Source: Panorpa germanica | Lineage: Eukaryota > Arthropoda > Insecta > Mecoptera > Panorpidae | Length of the DNA: 64,000 nt | Assembly (NCBI GenBank): GCA_963678705.1 | Contig: OY783204.1 | Coordinates: forward strand, 15,510,759 to 15,574,758 | Direction of reading: 5' to 3' | Part shown: positions 51,542-63,921 of the stretch, one piece after another | How the letters are laid out: each line of letters begins with the position of its first letter | Position numbering within the stretch: the stretch's first letter is position 1 | Position numbers and translations under genes: made by a program | Notes under the pieces: generated by a model | The model's database searches: none | What the model saw: only the letters and a program-made list of their open reading frames with translations | Told to the model about the DNA's origin: nothing

Positions 51542-52720
51542 CTACAACAATTAATGAAACATCAGTAAACATGCGGAAAAGAACAACGCCAGTAGTTTTA
51601 TGTCTCTCATTCCCCGTATACATGTTTTAACCAGACCACATTCGCCTTTACTCGGATTAGATCGGGCCTGACTTTTGTGATACAGAACGCAAAGTCTAAT
51701 GAGAGACACCACAGATAGAAATTAACTTGCAATGCAAAGTTCACAAGGTTACTATCTTGTCAGACACTAATTCCAAGATTCATTTCTAGTTCTCATATAG
51801 AAAATACTTTGCGATGGTGCTACGTTTACACTTGATAGCTTGCCACAAGGTAATTCCAAGACTAATTTTGTACCTGAGACGATTAATACTGAATTTCTAT
51901 GATTTAAATTCTATATGAATTCGCGTGGAGTCCGAATGATTTTATTAGAAATATCCGGTATAATCAAGTGTTATAAAGATTAGCTGTTTTTTACTTAGGT
52001 GGTCGTACGCAAAAAATATAGGATAGTATTTTATATTTTGCAGACAGTTCTCAATAAATGTCAACTTCTATTTAGATATACAGACTAAATACAATAACAT
52101 TGTTGAGAAATAACTCCAGGAAATGGCAACCACTGTAGTACAGTATGTTGTAGTTTGCTTAAGCATGTTATGTGACCACTGCGTTGGAATATTGCGATAG
52201 CTATCCCACAACGTGAATGATGTTTTAAAAGAATATCAACTATTAACTTTACCGCTTTTTTGATAATAGATCAAACAATCAAAACACTTCAAAACCAGTC
52301 AAAACATTTTCTTTTTTATTCCTCTATAATATATCTGTAGGAACACAGATCTAAAGATAATTTTAGATCTAAATTTAATTTTTATGCTTTAAACGCCTCG
52401 TGCATATTAAATATGCACAATTTAATTATTAATATCTCGTTTCACTACTGGTGAAAACACTTATATTTTTGACCAATGAGCTATAGTTTAAATTACGAGA
52501 GTTAGGCGACAAATCATACTTAGAATAGGTTATAAAAGCCGTATAAGTGTACGATATGATGGTAAATCTTATCTTATTTGTTTCTACATACATTAAAAAA
52601 ATGAAACAATGCTTTTTCATTGTACAGCAGATTTATACGGCATAACTTGTTTCAAGCATCGTCGAAGTTTCACAATTTAAACTATACTTTAATTAGAAAA
52701 TATTCTAGTTTTTATACCCA

Positions 52721-53696
52721 GGGGCGCTATTTCTGAGTTCAATCTAATCGTAAACTCTTCTTCTTTCCGTAAAAATCACTCGATTTACTCAAAAGAGCTA
52801 TTCCTGAAAATTTTACGAAAATTTACGAGCAGAGAAATCGAGCAAAAAAGTGAACATTTGCTCGTCAACTATTTAGCTTGCGAATGTACGATCGAACAGT
52901 AAATTTTAGTGATTTTTATTAGTTATCACTGTTTCAGGCAAGAGTATTTAGTAAAATTTGTGTTGCTTGTTTTATTTTTCTAGAAATGTCAAAAAAATAA
53001 ATATTTGCTGAAGTTAACCTAAAATTTTTCTATTACATTTTATTGTGCTTTAAATTAATTTAATAAAAATGACATCTCTAAGAAGTATGGCTTTAAATAA
53101 TTTACATATGTTTAAAGAAACGGAGTTAAATTATATGGAAAATGAAATACAGTTAAGAAAATACAACCATTAGAATCAGAAACTAGATGTAGCGAAAACA
53201 CATAATTAACAGATCTTATTTATAATATTTTGTTTTTTTAATCTATCGTAATTTAACAAATATAATGTATTCTAATATTCTATTAATGCATATAATTTTT
53301 AAAATTCAATTGTTAAATGATTAAAAATTCTATAAAATTAATAAATAGGAGAATATATAAATTATTATGCAAAACTCTATGCAAACTCTGTATTCAATAT
53401 TAAATTTGTAATATACTAAGATAATTGCTTCTTTTAAAATCCAGAAAAACGGTAGAAATAATAGTTTAACCAGATAATCATATCCAACTTATAAAAAATA
53501 TTTAAATTAATTTAAATTTCCCGCATTTTGCTGTTCTACAAAACGTTCTACACAATATATTCAATCGAATGGAGAATGTTAGTTTCGATTGTATTCAGGA
53601 ATAGTTTTTACAATTGTGATCGAATTTTACTTCACTCGTTTCGATCAAATCTGTTCGATTGCGAACATTGCTCGCAAAATTCAGGAATAGGGCCCC
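52721..53696. mobile_element. Family F inverted-repeat element
   Basis: The left end GGGGCGCTATTTCTGA and the right end TCAGGAATAGGGCCCC are inverted repeats, with subterminal GCGAACATTGCTCGC / CTCG-rich words. It is 976 bp. 53069-53170 encodes a short frame, MTSLRSMALNNLHMFKETEL, then stops; it resembles no family I can name. A fragment of the family is at 18471-18580. Confidence 0.75.
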
Positions 53697-54608
53697 AGGT
53701 CTAGGTTTTATGGTTGTCACCTGGGTCATAAGGATTATTATCTGGGGTTTTCGTCAATTTATCGATTTAAATAGAACTAAAGAAATAAAAATATAATTTG
53801 AGATGAGCTTTAACTCTAAGACATTTGTGATAAGAAACAAGTTTTGCGAGCAAAAAAAAATGCAATTTCTGTTAGGTGGGATAGAATTTGAATGAGATAT
53901 ATGAATGGGAGCACTAGTTCAGACTACAACAAGAACACTTTATTGCTCGTTTTCTAGCGCCTCTGTCGATTCTTCATGAATGTATTACAATATTTATTTA
54001 AATGTCACTCGTAATATAAATTAAAAAGATTATAAACATTCATAACACGAACGCATAAATCTCGACATATTTAATATTTATAAGCAATTAATCAACTGAA
54101 TTATAAAAACAGCAAGATAGTAATTGTAGGTTATGTGGGTGTTAACGATTCCTACATTATCGGCATTTTGCCAACTTTTTTACATTTACGTAGTAAAATT
54201 AATTTATATTGTTCGTGCTTAAGTTAAATGAAACGATCACTTATTTTATTATTGAATAAATGAAAATGACTCATTCATTGAGGAAAATGTTTTGTAATTT
54301 GTCTTCTACACGTACGTTTATTTTTTACAGCATATAAAATATGTTATCCTATTAACATCTGTATCAAAAACTTGAATAAGTTTATAGCATAGTAGTCACC
54401 GGCAACGTTTTTCAGAGAAAGATGTTTATTTGTTAAGTGCAAATTGTACAAAATTCTTGGAAATATTTCAACAAAACAGATTTATTTATATATGGCTAAT
54501 TGTTTTGTAACTGTCGACATATTTTACAACCGTAACATATTTGTGGATTATTTAAGATACTTGTGTTTTGTAAAGTTCTTGTAAACGATGATGAAAGACG
54601 ATATAATG

Positions 54609-55307
54609 TAAGGGACTTGTGTCCTATGTCTTAATTTCTATAAAATTGTTCTATATATTGATAAAGTTGGTTGCTCCTCCTCCTCCTTTTGCTCCTCCAA
54701 CTCCTTTTATTTCGAGAGGTATTAACAATTAAAAAAGTCATTTTCTCTCTTTAATTATTTAAGGGATTCAACATTGTACAACATTCCAATTGCATGTGAC
54801 ATCACAACCGTTAGTTGGTATCGCTTTTATACGACAGAGCGTCGAAGAGATATATTCTTGACAGAACTCTGACAAGGTTACAGGTTACCAATCTTACAGC
54901 TCATAAATCTCTGCTATATGTATTTATATATCTAAATAGCAAATATTATTTACAGCTATTTCAAGAAACAATAAAATTTCAATATCATATCTGCTGTAAC
55001 AGGGTTAAATGAAATAAAAACTTATTATTCTTTGACTTGACTTGATTATTTTGACTACCAACAGGTACAAAACATTACCACAGCACTGACCTACTCAACA
55101 AATAACTGACGTATAAAATGCATTTCACGTCATACAAATGGCCGACCATCTCTAGCGCTGAAACTACAATTCAAATTTTTAATTACTATGTCTCCATCAA
55201 TATTTAGATATTTAATAAAATAGACACGGCAATACATATTTATTAACTTCAATTACAATCAACAATTGAAAAAACGACCACTAAAAAATGAGGACTCAAG
55301 TCTAATG
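54609..55307. mobile_element. Family A MITE, copy 4, beside the Unc-89 splice donor
   Basis: It starts AAGGGACTTGTGTCCTATG and ends GAGGACTCAAGTCTAAT, diverged from the family consensus. A pyrimidine insert (CTCCTCCTCCTCC) sits near 54675, and an insert at 54815-54880 splits the CAATCCTTGTGTAAGG block. The right end is about 75 bp from the donor of the big exon. It lies in the intron in the plus orientation, antisense to the gene. Confidence 0.85.
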
Positions 55308-55383
55308 AAATATAATAGAAATACAATACAAATTGTAATTTAACTCGTCAATATGAATTTGGTAATATAATAATAAAAACAAC

Positions 55384-58300
55384 CTGCGATGGCGGTGGTC
55401 TAATAGCTTCTCTGCTCTCGCTTCGACAAATAGAACTTAATCGTTTAAAACTTGGAGTATTTTCCCCACTAGCAGAGTAGCCACGATCTCCAGACAGAAA
55501 ACTAGAACTTAATGACACTGCACCTTGTTGCACACCGAGTTGGGTCATTTTAAAATCATAGCTCACGGAACTACAATCACTGACAGTTCTTATTTCCAAA
55601 TCGTCATCCTCGTCGGCAACGGGACAACAATACATGGAAAATCTATGCGCGGTGGGTTGATTTAGTTGTAACGCGGAGAATACGTGAAGTGGTTCAAAAT
55701 GGCGAACACCTGTTTCATCTACAACGGTGTAGGCAACCTGTCCAGTTAGCACGGCTCTGCTAGCTTCCCGAGGGACGACAGCCTGCAGACCTTTCTTTAT
55801 TATCAACACAGTGCCTGGATGCTTGGATCTACGCATCAAGTAATCTTCCATGGCAAGATGGTTTTCTGCGCAAAATAACAAGTTGGGGACATCATTAGAG
55901 CTTTGTAGAGGAGGTTGTTCTTCGGGTACTATCATTAGGGCTGCACTTTCCCTAACAAGTTCTCGTAATCTAGGATCAGTTCGAGCCAGTTCCGGATCGG
56001 ACTGTAACTGTCTTAAGGCTAGGCTTAAGTTAGGCCTTTGTTCTGCAAGTTGGCGCATCACTGTTAGTCGTTTAAGAATGTCCAACGTCAATTGATCTTT
56101 TGCTAGTGTCACCATGCTTTGAGGGTCTGACACTATAGCCAGGAGACTTGACGCAATTTGAGACATTCCTAAAGCTCTAGCAAGTCCTACTGATTGTAAT
56201 AATAATTCACGCAGAGATTGTTCACTTTCATTTGCTAGGAAATGTTTCAAATCTATTTCGCTGGATTCCTTGACGGCGGTGACGATTGCTTTGTGAAGAT
56301 TGTCAATGGCTTCCTGTTCTGATTCCAAACTGATAACATTATTTGAAATGTTCTGTAACACTTTATGAATAAGTTCAGGCTTTCCCTTGGATACATTTCG
56401 AAATGCCGGGGCTATTAGACTTGGTTCCTCGGCTAAAACTGCACTTAAGTTTTCCACAACTTTGTTTGGATGTATTTTGTCGGACGATGCAGACTGTATC
56501 GTTGATTTCAAAACATCTACTTTAGTTTTAGAGTTATTGTCAATTATTTTGTGAATCACACTGCTACAAATAATTTCCTTGTCGCCTTCGTTTATCAACA
56601 ATTCATGAATAGTATCTATTACTTTATCTGTAATATTGTTGTTATCAAAAACTTTTATCAGACATTTTAAAATACTTTGCTCGTTATTCTCATTTTTATC
56701 ACTTTGTGTGAGAACTGCTATAGCTGTTACTAATGCACTTACAATTAAGTTGGCACACTGTTGTTTTTCATTTTTGTATTCCGACTTTATGGGGTCAACA
56801 AAATGACTAGAACCATTTGTTAGCTTTGTGTCTCCTTGACCTGTTTGCTGTTTCATACTTAAAGAAGTTTGAGTAATCACTTTCAGAATTTCTGTCATTT
56901 TACCTTTTGAATTGTCATTTACTTTTAAAGTATTTATAAACGCTTTTTTGGCTTGATCATTCATTGCACTTTGTAAAACAATGTCCACAGCTGGAACTTC
57001 TCCTGGAACTTGTCTACCAATAGACATGCCAGCTTCTGACAGTTGTCGCAGCATTCTGGAATCAATTGTGCCCTCTCCTTGAGCAGTAACACTTCCAGTA
57101 TTAGGCTTTAATAAACTTAACTCCTCAGGTGTAACAACAAAACTTTGTACGGAGAATTCTAATCCACCTTCTCCAGTATCTGTTAAATCTGGAGCTACAA
57201 ATCTTGGTCCCTCTGGAGTTTGCACTATCTGTCCAGGTACAAATGTAACACCTCTATCTCCAGATTCCACAACTCTTCCTGGAACAAATCTTGGACCATC
57301 GTCTGTATCTACTACTTGTCCAGGTACAAATCTTGATCCTTCTTCTTCCGTGGATATAACTTGACCTGGAATAAATGTGGGTCCTGCTTTTGTTTCAACG
57401 ATTTGACCGGGAACGAATCTTGGCCCATCAACAGTATTAATTGTCTGTCCAGGTACAAACTTTGATCCAGTTTTCGTTTTTACAATTTGACCAGGCACGA
57501 ACTTTGGTCCATCTTTCGTTTCTATAACTTGTCCGGGAACGAATTGTTCACCATTCTCTGTTAACACAACTTGTCCAGGGATAAAGCAGCCATTCACCAT
57601 CATTCCTGGAACAAACTTGGCACCTTCTATGTCACCTTTAATTAATTTTCCGGGCACTATTTTACCTCCAATTGTACGAACGTGATGTCCAGGTATAAAT
57701 TCAATACCTTTATCTGTTTGTACCATATGCCCGAATATTGTTTGAGTGTCTTCAGACATACCCATTAATTTAGGATCAATTATCAATCCTAATGGAGTCG
57801 GTTCCATGAACACCACTTCATTAAGAGATCGTGCCGTCGCAAATTGTATTTTACCGTCATCACCTATGAACGTTTTTCCCGGCATAAATCGCTTGCCATG
57901 TTGCGTGGCTATCAGTTGACCTTGAATAAATTTATCTCCTGATTTTGTTTCCATTGTTACACCTGGTATAAACTCCAGTTCTCCAGATTTATTTTCAACA
58001 GTTATTCCTGGAACAAAACTACTTTCACCTGAGTCGTCTGTTACATTTTGTCCAGCGACAAACTTTGATCCTTTGCCCGTTATTATTGTTTGACCCGGTA
58101 CAAATAAATCTTCACCATTTTCTGATTTTAAAGTTTGTCCTGGAATAAACTCCCAACCATTTTCTCCGTACACATTCTGCCCTGGTACAAAAACAGATCC
58201 TTCTATTGTAGAAAGAGTTTGTCCAGGTATGAACTGGGGTCCTTCAGGCGTAAGAATTGTTTGACCAGGAGTGAAAATGTTTTCAGACCCTGCATTTCTT

Positions 58301-59931
58301 ATCTGTCCTGCAATAAACTTTGGTCCTTCGGAAGAGACAACCGTTTGTCCTTCAATAAAGCGGTATGTGCCATCAGACATGGCGAAAGTTTGACCATGTA
58401 CAAACTTTTCACCCGATTTTGTATGCACGATTTGTCCAGCCACAAACACTGGACTTGAACTTCTATTTTCTTGCACACACTGTCCAGCAATAAGTTGAGG
58501 TCCTTCTGGTGTATTTACCACTAGGCCAGGAACAAATATCTGTCCTGCAGGAGTTAATAAAGTTTCACCTGGAACAAATTTATCGCCATCGGGAGTTTTA
58601 ATCATTTGTCCTGCTATGAAACGTTGGGCTTTGTTGATATCCAAATGTAATCCGACGACATTTTGAACGTTTCCTAGTTTGCCTGTAGCTAGCTGTGATA
58701 CTAGTTCCGGTATTTCTGAAATATCTGGTAGAAGCTCTACAGCTTTCTTACCGCCGTTTAATAATTTTTGTCTCACATTTTCTGTTTTCTCTAAATCTGC
58801 TTTTGATATAGTTCTAATCAGTTCTGGAATAATATCAGTAGTTTCTGAAACTATGGGTGTTAGTTCACCGAACAATGGCACCGCTTCGAAGCCAATTGTA
58901 TTTTCCAGGACATTTTGATTTGGATTGTTTATTACGACATCAACGTTGCAGACATCGGCGCGACACGGACTGGGCAGTTTCGTAAACTGGGGCATCCCCG
59001 TTGCAACTGCAGCTTCCCTTTCGAACGTATCCCAGTCCCAACTTTCTATAAGCGGCTTCACAAGGTCCCTCCAATCACCACTGCACATCACGGTCGCCGT
59101 TTTTGTCCGCGTGTGCTCCAAGTCAAATGTTTTGTAAGTTGAAGGCGGTGGTATTTTAGCCAACATTTCCTTTCTAGCTTCAATTTTTAATTTTTTAGCA
59201 ATTTTTATTTTTTCTTCTTCTTCTTCTTGCATATCAGCAATTTTTTCTTTTTCCTCAAATATTTTTTTCATTCCCGCTAAACCAGCAGCTCGTTTTCTTT
59301 TCTTCTTTTTCTCTTCAGCCTCTTGTTTTTCTCTCTCCTTAATAACTTCTTCCCGTGGACCCTCACCATCATATAACTCGACGTTCTCATCAAACTCCTT
59401 AAAGTCCACTGACACGTTACGACCTTGCTTCATTTTCAACAGCACTGTGTCCGAATCTTTAGCCAACATGACGTCACGGACATCACCATCTCTGACAGCC
59501 GCTTCCAGTTTAGCGGAGAACACGAGACTGCAGCGACGTTCCTGCACCGTGTACACATACCGGCCTTCATCCCCGCACTTCTTGGTGTCCAGCAGTTCAA
59601 TTAGTTTCCGTTGAGCCTCGTTGGATCCGTCCAGGACAGGAAATACATACCTGTAGTCCGGAAGCACTGCATGTTTTCGCTTTCCGTAATTTACTTCCGG
59701 ATAATGATGCGGGGCCAGTTCATCAGCTATATTTGTTATTTTGCATTTGGCTCTTGTGGCAGAACTTGCTGAAAGAAGCACCGGTATGTAGTGGTGCGTG
59801 GGCAGGCCATACGACTTGCCGGTGATGCGACAACATCGCTTGGCATCTGCAGGTGAAATGGGTGGCAACATGGGGAAGTAGTTGGGCTTCGGCAGCCCTC
59901 TACTACACCCCGTAATACGACAGAACGACAT
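55384..59931 (-). CDS. Unc-89: Unc-89/obscurin first coding exon (N-terminal FVPGQ-repeat region)
   Basis: This is a single uninterrupted exon of 1516 codons. The ATG at 59931 is the start: an in-frame TAA lies three codons upstream and position -3 is A. Residues 4-80 hold three repeats built on C-[RK]-I-T-G/N, GLP and HHY/NYFP. Residues 190-260 are Lys/Glu-rich and probably coiled. Residues 437-912 hold about 30 repeats of 14-17 residues with core F-[VI]-[PA]-G-Q followed by [IVT]-x-T-x-x-G-P-x. Residues 960-1330 look helical. Residues 1450-1516 are Ser-rich and end PPPSQ. The donor is CAG|GTTGTT at 55382-55384, phase 0, matching the phase-0 acceptor of the SH3 exon at 51541. Without splicing, translation runs 11 codons further to a stop at 55348. 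Membership in Unc-89 is inferred from strand, order and phase. I do not recognise the repeat domain from another family and assign it no biochemical activity; the role at the sarcomere M-line comes from family knowledge. Confidence 0.85.
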
Positions 59932-60620
59932 TTTAAATTAAGAAAATTATTTCATTAAAAAAAAAATTAAAAGTCTATCCCGCTACTGAAAGTCACTATT
60001 TCGATGTGCTCAACGACTATTTACAGATTAATTTTTGTTATTACGAGCACTGCAACCGTTTATTATTTTAAACACTATTTATAAACCACACGTGCACTGC
60101 ACTGGACCGTTTGATTCACCACGTGTGTAACACAAGACACTTCAAACTTGTATCAAAAATAATTATCAAAACACTAGAGCAATATCACAAGAAATTTACC
60201 AATCACATTTACAGTAACAAGTTTTTAATCAACTATATTTAATTTTATTTATTTATAATTTTGTACATTATTTATTTTATAATAATTAATTTCGTTTTAT
60301 TTCGGGTACCAATTATTTCAATATGGATAATATTTTGATTTCGTTCGTTTTGTAAACTTATAATGTAATCGCGGCAATTTTAATTTTTGTTTTTGAGGGA
60401 TGTTAACGCAGCGTCGCGACGTCGTTTTTCGGTTGACAGTCGACAGTTGCGTTGCCACTGATTGCTTTGTGATGTGTTGCAGCCGCGATGCGTGTCCCAT
60501 GTGCCGCGTGCCGCGTTGTGCGAAGCATACCGGTACTGTCCCTGTCCCCTTCTGCTCCTATTTCAACTATGCGCAGATAAACCGTCGAAAGAGCAGTGGT
60601 GGTCAAGCGAAAACATTGTT
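59932..60620 (-). promoter_or_regulatory. Presumed 5' UTR and promoter region of Unc-89
   Basis: This stretch lies directly upstream of the Unc-89 start codon. The first 450 bases are AT-rich and have no open frame on the minus strand. A patch at about 60395-60600 is clearly GC- and CpG-richer than its surroundings (several GCG, CGCGAC and GTCGAC words) and is not shared with any repeat I see here. It could be a first non-coding exon or the core promoter. On the minus strand an AATCAGTGG word near 60455 resembles an arthropod initiator, but that is weak. No TATA box is placed convincingly. The short open frames on both strands here show no recognisable protein. Confidence 0.4.
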
Positions 60621-60914
60621 GCACTTGTTTTGATAATTTTTTTTATTTTAACCTTTAATCTAGAACAATTTATTGCACAAAAGATTCGGGTATTTGGTTA
60701 TTTTCTTTCGATTTCTTTTGGTTTCTTTCAAATATTGCGGTGTTCGTTAGTTCTACGATGTTAGTATCAATCTTAAAGAGGACAAAAATTTTAATAAATT
60801 TCTTCTTTATAACTCTTTTCTAAACGCAATAACTTGTTTCCAAGTTGACGTAAAAAACAGAAAACTCTGTTTCACAAAATCATAACAAGATGTTTCGCAA
60901 CTTTTTTACTTTAT

Positions 60915-61170
60915 ATTTAATTTACTTAACGTCGGTCTATATCTGATACTGAATCCTCTCATCGACGATTCCCTATTATGTTGGCATTTTTGGCCCCATA
61001 AACTAAAAAACCATTAGTGTAACTAAACTGCCTCATAAGGTTATCATTATGTACATACATAATTAATTTAACATGCTCTCGACCAAACTTAGAAAATATC
61101 CGGTCCGGGCATCGAATCCGAAGGCACAACAGTCAGCATCAAGTATCAATGCTCTCGCACACTGTGTCGT
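60915..61170 (-). repeat. SINE-like repeat, copy 1, with tRNA-like B box
   Basis: 60920-61085 matches 62725-62890 (GTCGGTCTATATCTGATACT, CGACGATTCCCTATTATGTT, GCCTCATAAGGTT, TATGTACATAC). On the minus strand, GGATTCGATGCCCGG at about 61100-61115 resembles an RNA polymerase III B box, preceded by a GCGAGAGCATTGATAC stretch, so a tRNA-derived SINE head is possible. I cannot confirm an A box. Confidence 0.5.
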
Positions 61171-61426
61171 CAAGGACGTTTCGTATTAGAGTAATAATTT
61201 AAGAGCACAAAGTAGGCCTATTTTTCATTTCAAAATTTTTGAATATTTCATTTAGATTCAAAAAACTCTTCATAATGACTGCCAATTTCATACTCGTTGT
61301 TGCAATAGTACTTGTTGCGGTACAAGAGCGTAGAGCTAAATTTGTTTTATTTTCAAATTTGATGAAATTTAATAAAACTGTCGTTGACCTGAATATTTTG
61401 TATATATGAGAATGTGCTTCTAAATC

Positions 61427-61590
61427 ATGACTTAATTTTTATAAAAGTGTAGAATATATTGATCAACTTGACTTTCAGGACTTCAAATGTCTAATTGTTT
61501 ATTAAGAAGTCATAATATTAACAAGGAGATATTTACAATTAAAACAGTCATTTTAGTCCTTTTAATAACTAAATGCATCGAAGATATTAA
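61427..61590 (+). mobile_element. Family A fragment
   Basis: GACTTAATTTTTATAAAAGT, GGACTTCAAATGTCTAATTG and GATATTTACAATTAAAACAG follow the left 150 bases of family A. It then diverges. Confidence 0.7.
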
Positions 61591-62724
61591 ATTACATTAT
61601 TCGTCAAGTACGATTCCTACCCTTTTTGCTTCTATCAATTGTCTTCAATTTTATACATCAGAGTGTAAAATAGATTTATATCAGTGTCAGTAATACATCA
61701 ATTACTAATTACAGCTGGCTCGTGCAGGATATAAAGTTTTCATAATATAAACTTTTGAACGGAGAAAAATACAAATTATTTATTTACAAATTGGTTGTGA
61801 TTTCTTTTTGAATAAATATTTGTGAATAATTCTTGTGCATGTAATAAATCTACTGCATGTTTTTATGTTATGTATGGATGTATTTTAAAATATGTATCAT
61901 TTACATATTTAATTACAAAAAGATTTCTATTTAAAAATATGTGAGTGGAAGAGAAACATAGAAAAAAATTAATATTCATGTGGTAATACTTCTGTGACAT
62001 GGCCATTTGTTTGAACTTAAAGCATAGTTCTTGTCAATTTTCAAATAGGTTTAATTTAAAGTTTGACTTCGAAGTGTTACGACACGGCGTTGGAAATCAC
62101 TGCATTTCGATGTTGCATACGATGGTACGAAACGCCGAGCGTTGTCGACTTCGACGTCGACGCACCGGTGTGCTACAGTTGCAGGCAGAAATACAAACAC
62201 TTTTTTAACTTCACTTCTTGTTCTTTCTTTCTCCAACTCCAGAGTCAGAGGCATACATATTTTATATTTGAATGATACAAATACACAAAGATACACATGC
62301 TCATGGATTTAGACTTGTGTTGCGCTTGAGGAATTTGTAATTTATTATGGTACTGAAGACACCGCTAATGCACATCCATGACACGACTGCAACTGCGTCT
62401 ACGTCGAATGGTCCAAATTATCAAAGTAGATCAGACAAGCAGAACGCACACATCTCTTGGAGAGTGAGTGATAGGAAAACACATTAAAAACTGCCACTGT
62501 GTTTAACAAAAATAATATGTGCATGTATTTCTATTCTATCCAGAAATATGTTAAGAAAACATAACTCTTGCTACATAACATAGAGGCGTTATTATTATTT
62601 TAGTAATACTGGAAAAATAAATCGTTGCACAAAACCGGCGTTCGTTTTAAAAAGTTCATTGAAATAAAAGTCCAACTATGCATTTGTCATTAAATATACA
62701 TATATTTTTTTTATTCAATTTATT

Positions 62725-62900
62725 TGTTGTCGGCCTATTTCCGATGCTGTGCTATCTCCAACGACTTCCTAATATGTTGACAATTTCTCTGGTTCGTGGA
62801 CTTATAGATGTGCACCACACCGCAGCCTAATAAGTTTATGATTGTGTATGTACATATTCAATTTAACTTAATAACAAGCAAATCCTGAAAATATATTTCG
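62725..62900 (-). repeat. SINE-like repeat, copy 2
   Basis: It is the same body as 60915-61085 (GTCGGCCTATTTCCGATGCT, CAACGACTTCCTAATATGTT, CACACCGCAGCCTAATAAG, TATGTACATATTC) without the B-box-like head. Confidence 0.6.
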
Positions 62901-63921
62901 TATATTATTTACACTACATTTATATTAATTTTTACACTGATGTAACAAGAGTTACATTTCTTTTTAAGCTCGTACAATTTTACATAATTTATGTAATTTT
63001 ACTTTTTTAAAAATTAAAATAAGGAGTAGGCAAGAATTTCATTTTTTCGTCACGTAAAGTTAATTTAAATTTAAATATTTGGGCTAGAGGACGCTCACAT
63101 TTTGCCACGATCTTGACAACGAGGGTATTAAGGTCAAACAACTTGTTGCATAATGAAATCCCAATAAATGTTATTAATTTACTTTGTTTATGAATTCAAT
63201 TAAATATGATTTCAAATATGTTTTTAAAATCTACAGAAGTTTTATAAAATTTTTATACGATGGAGAATTAGATATTTGACAGTTAAATTATTATCGTATT
63301 GTTTACAAATGCTTGTAGATATTTTTGAATAAATATGTGCGAATAATTCTAATGTGGCCTATCATGGTTCGACATAAAGCAACTTCCTGCATTCTGTTTT
63401 AGGACGTTCCCAATAAAATCACTTTTCTATCTTGAAAATTAAAATATATACAGGGTGTCCCAATAATAAATTATTTGTACCATTTGTTTTAATTCATTCA
63501 ACAATAAAAAACCTCTTTTGGGTATTGTAAAAGTGATGGTTTATCAACAACAACAATTTATGAAATATGGTTCTTGTTTAGAAGTAGTATGCATAATTTT
63601 TTTTTATTGCTAGTTTTCCTGAAGTATTATACCATTTTGGAATCCTGAAGAGTTACGCCAATTTTTAAAAAAAACTTGCCATAGTAGTGTTCATATAATT
63701 TTTTTATAAATTTAACTCATTTAATGAAAAATTTACCGTTCAAGTTCGCCGGTTTACAGTTATCAAACTGACTGAAATCAACATAATATGATCCTAATTG
63801 AAGGACATTTCAAAGGTTGAAGAAGACAAGTTTAACGCTATAGATATTCTGTGCTTTTAAATGCAACGTTTTTATTAATAAATATTTATTTAGTTTTGCT
63901 TAAAACAATTGATCATACTCA

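Larger units (their letters stand above)
51542..55383 (-). other. Unc-89 intron 1 (3.8 kb)
   Basis: The intron has GT at 55382-55383 and AG at 51542-51543. It contains the family F transposon (52721-53696) and family A copy 4 (54609-55307); the latter ends only about 75 bases from the splice donor. The parts 51600-52700 and 53700-54600 are AT-rich and show no gene. An 11 bp inverted repeat (TGTCTCTCATT near 51602, its complement near 51697) may be a tiny inverted-repeat element. Confidence 0.7.
60621..63921. other. Region upstream of Unc-89 without recognisable gene
   Basis: Apart from the SINE-like copies and the family A fragment this stretch is AT-rich and non-coding as far as I can see. 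62080-62190 is CpG-rich with a TCGACTTCGACGTCGACG run, possibly a regulatory or exonic patch. 63452-63466 reads ACAGGGTGTCCCAAT, a common insect transposon terminus, but no partner end is found. Confidence 0.45.

Noticed and set aside
58135..58458. 107-codon plus-strand frame opposite the repeat region
   Set aside because: Shadow of the minus-strand FVPGQ exon; no independent coding signal.
60403..60764. Overlapping short frames on both strands upstream of Unc-89
   Set aside because: GC-rich chance frames; no conserved motif, and frames exist on both strands at once.
61095..61120. Possible tRNA gene from the B-box-like GGATTCGATGCC
   Set aside because: No cloverleaf, anticodon arm or clear A box can be drawn; better explained as part of a SINE-like repeat.
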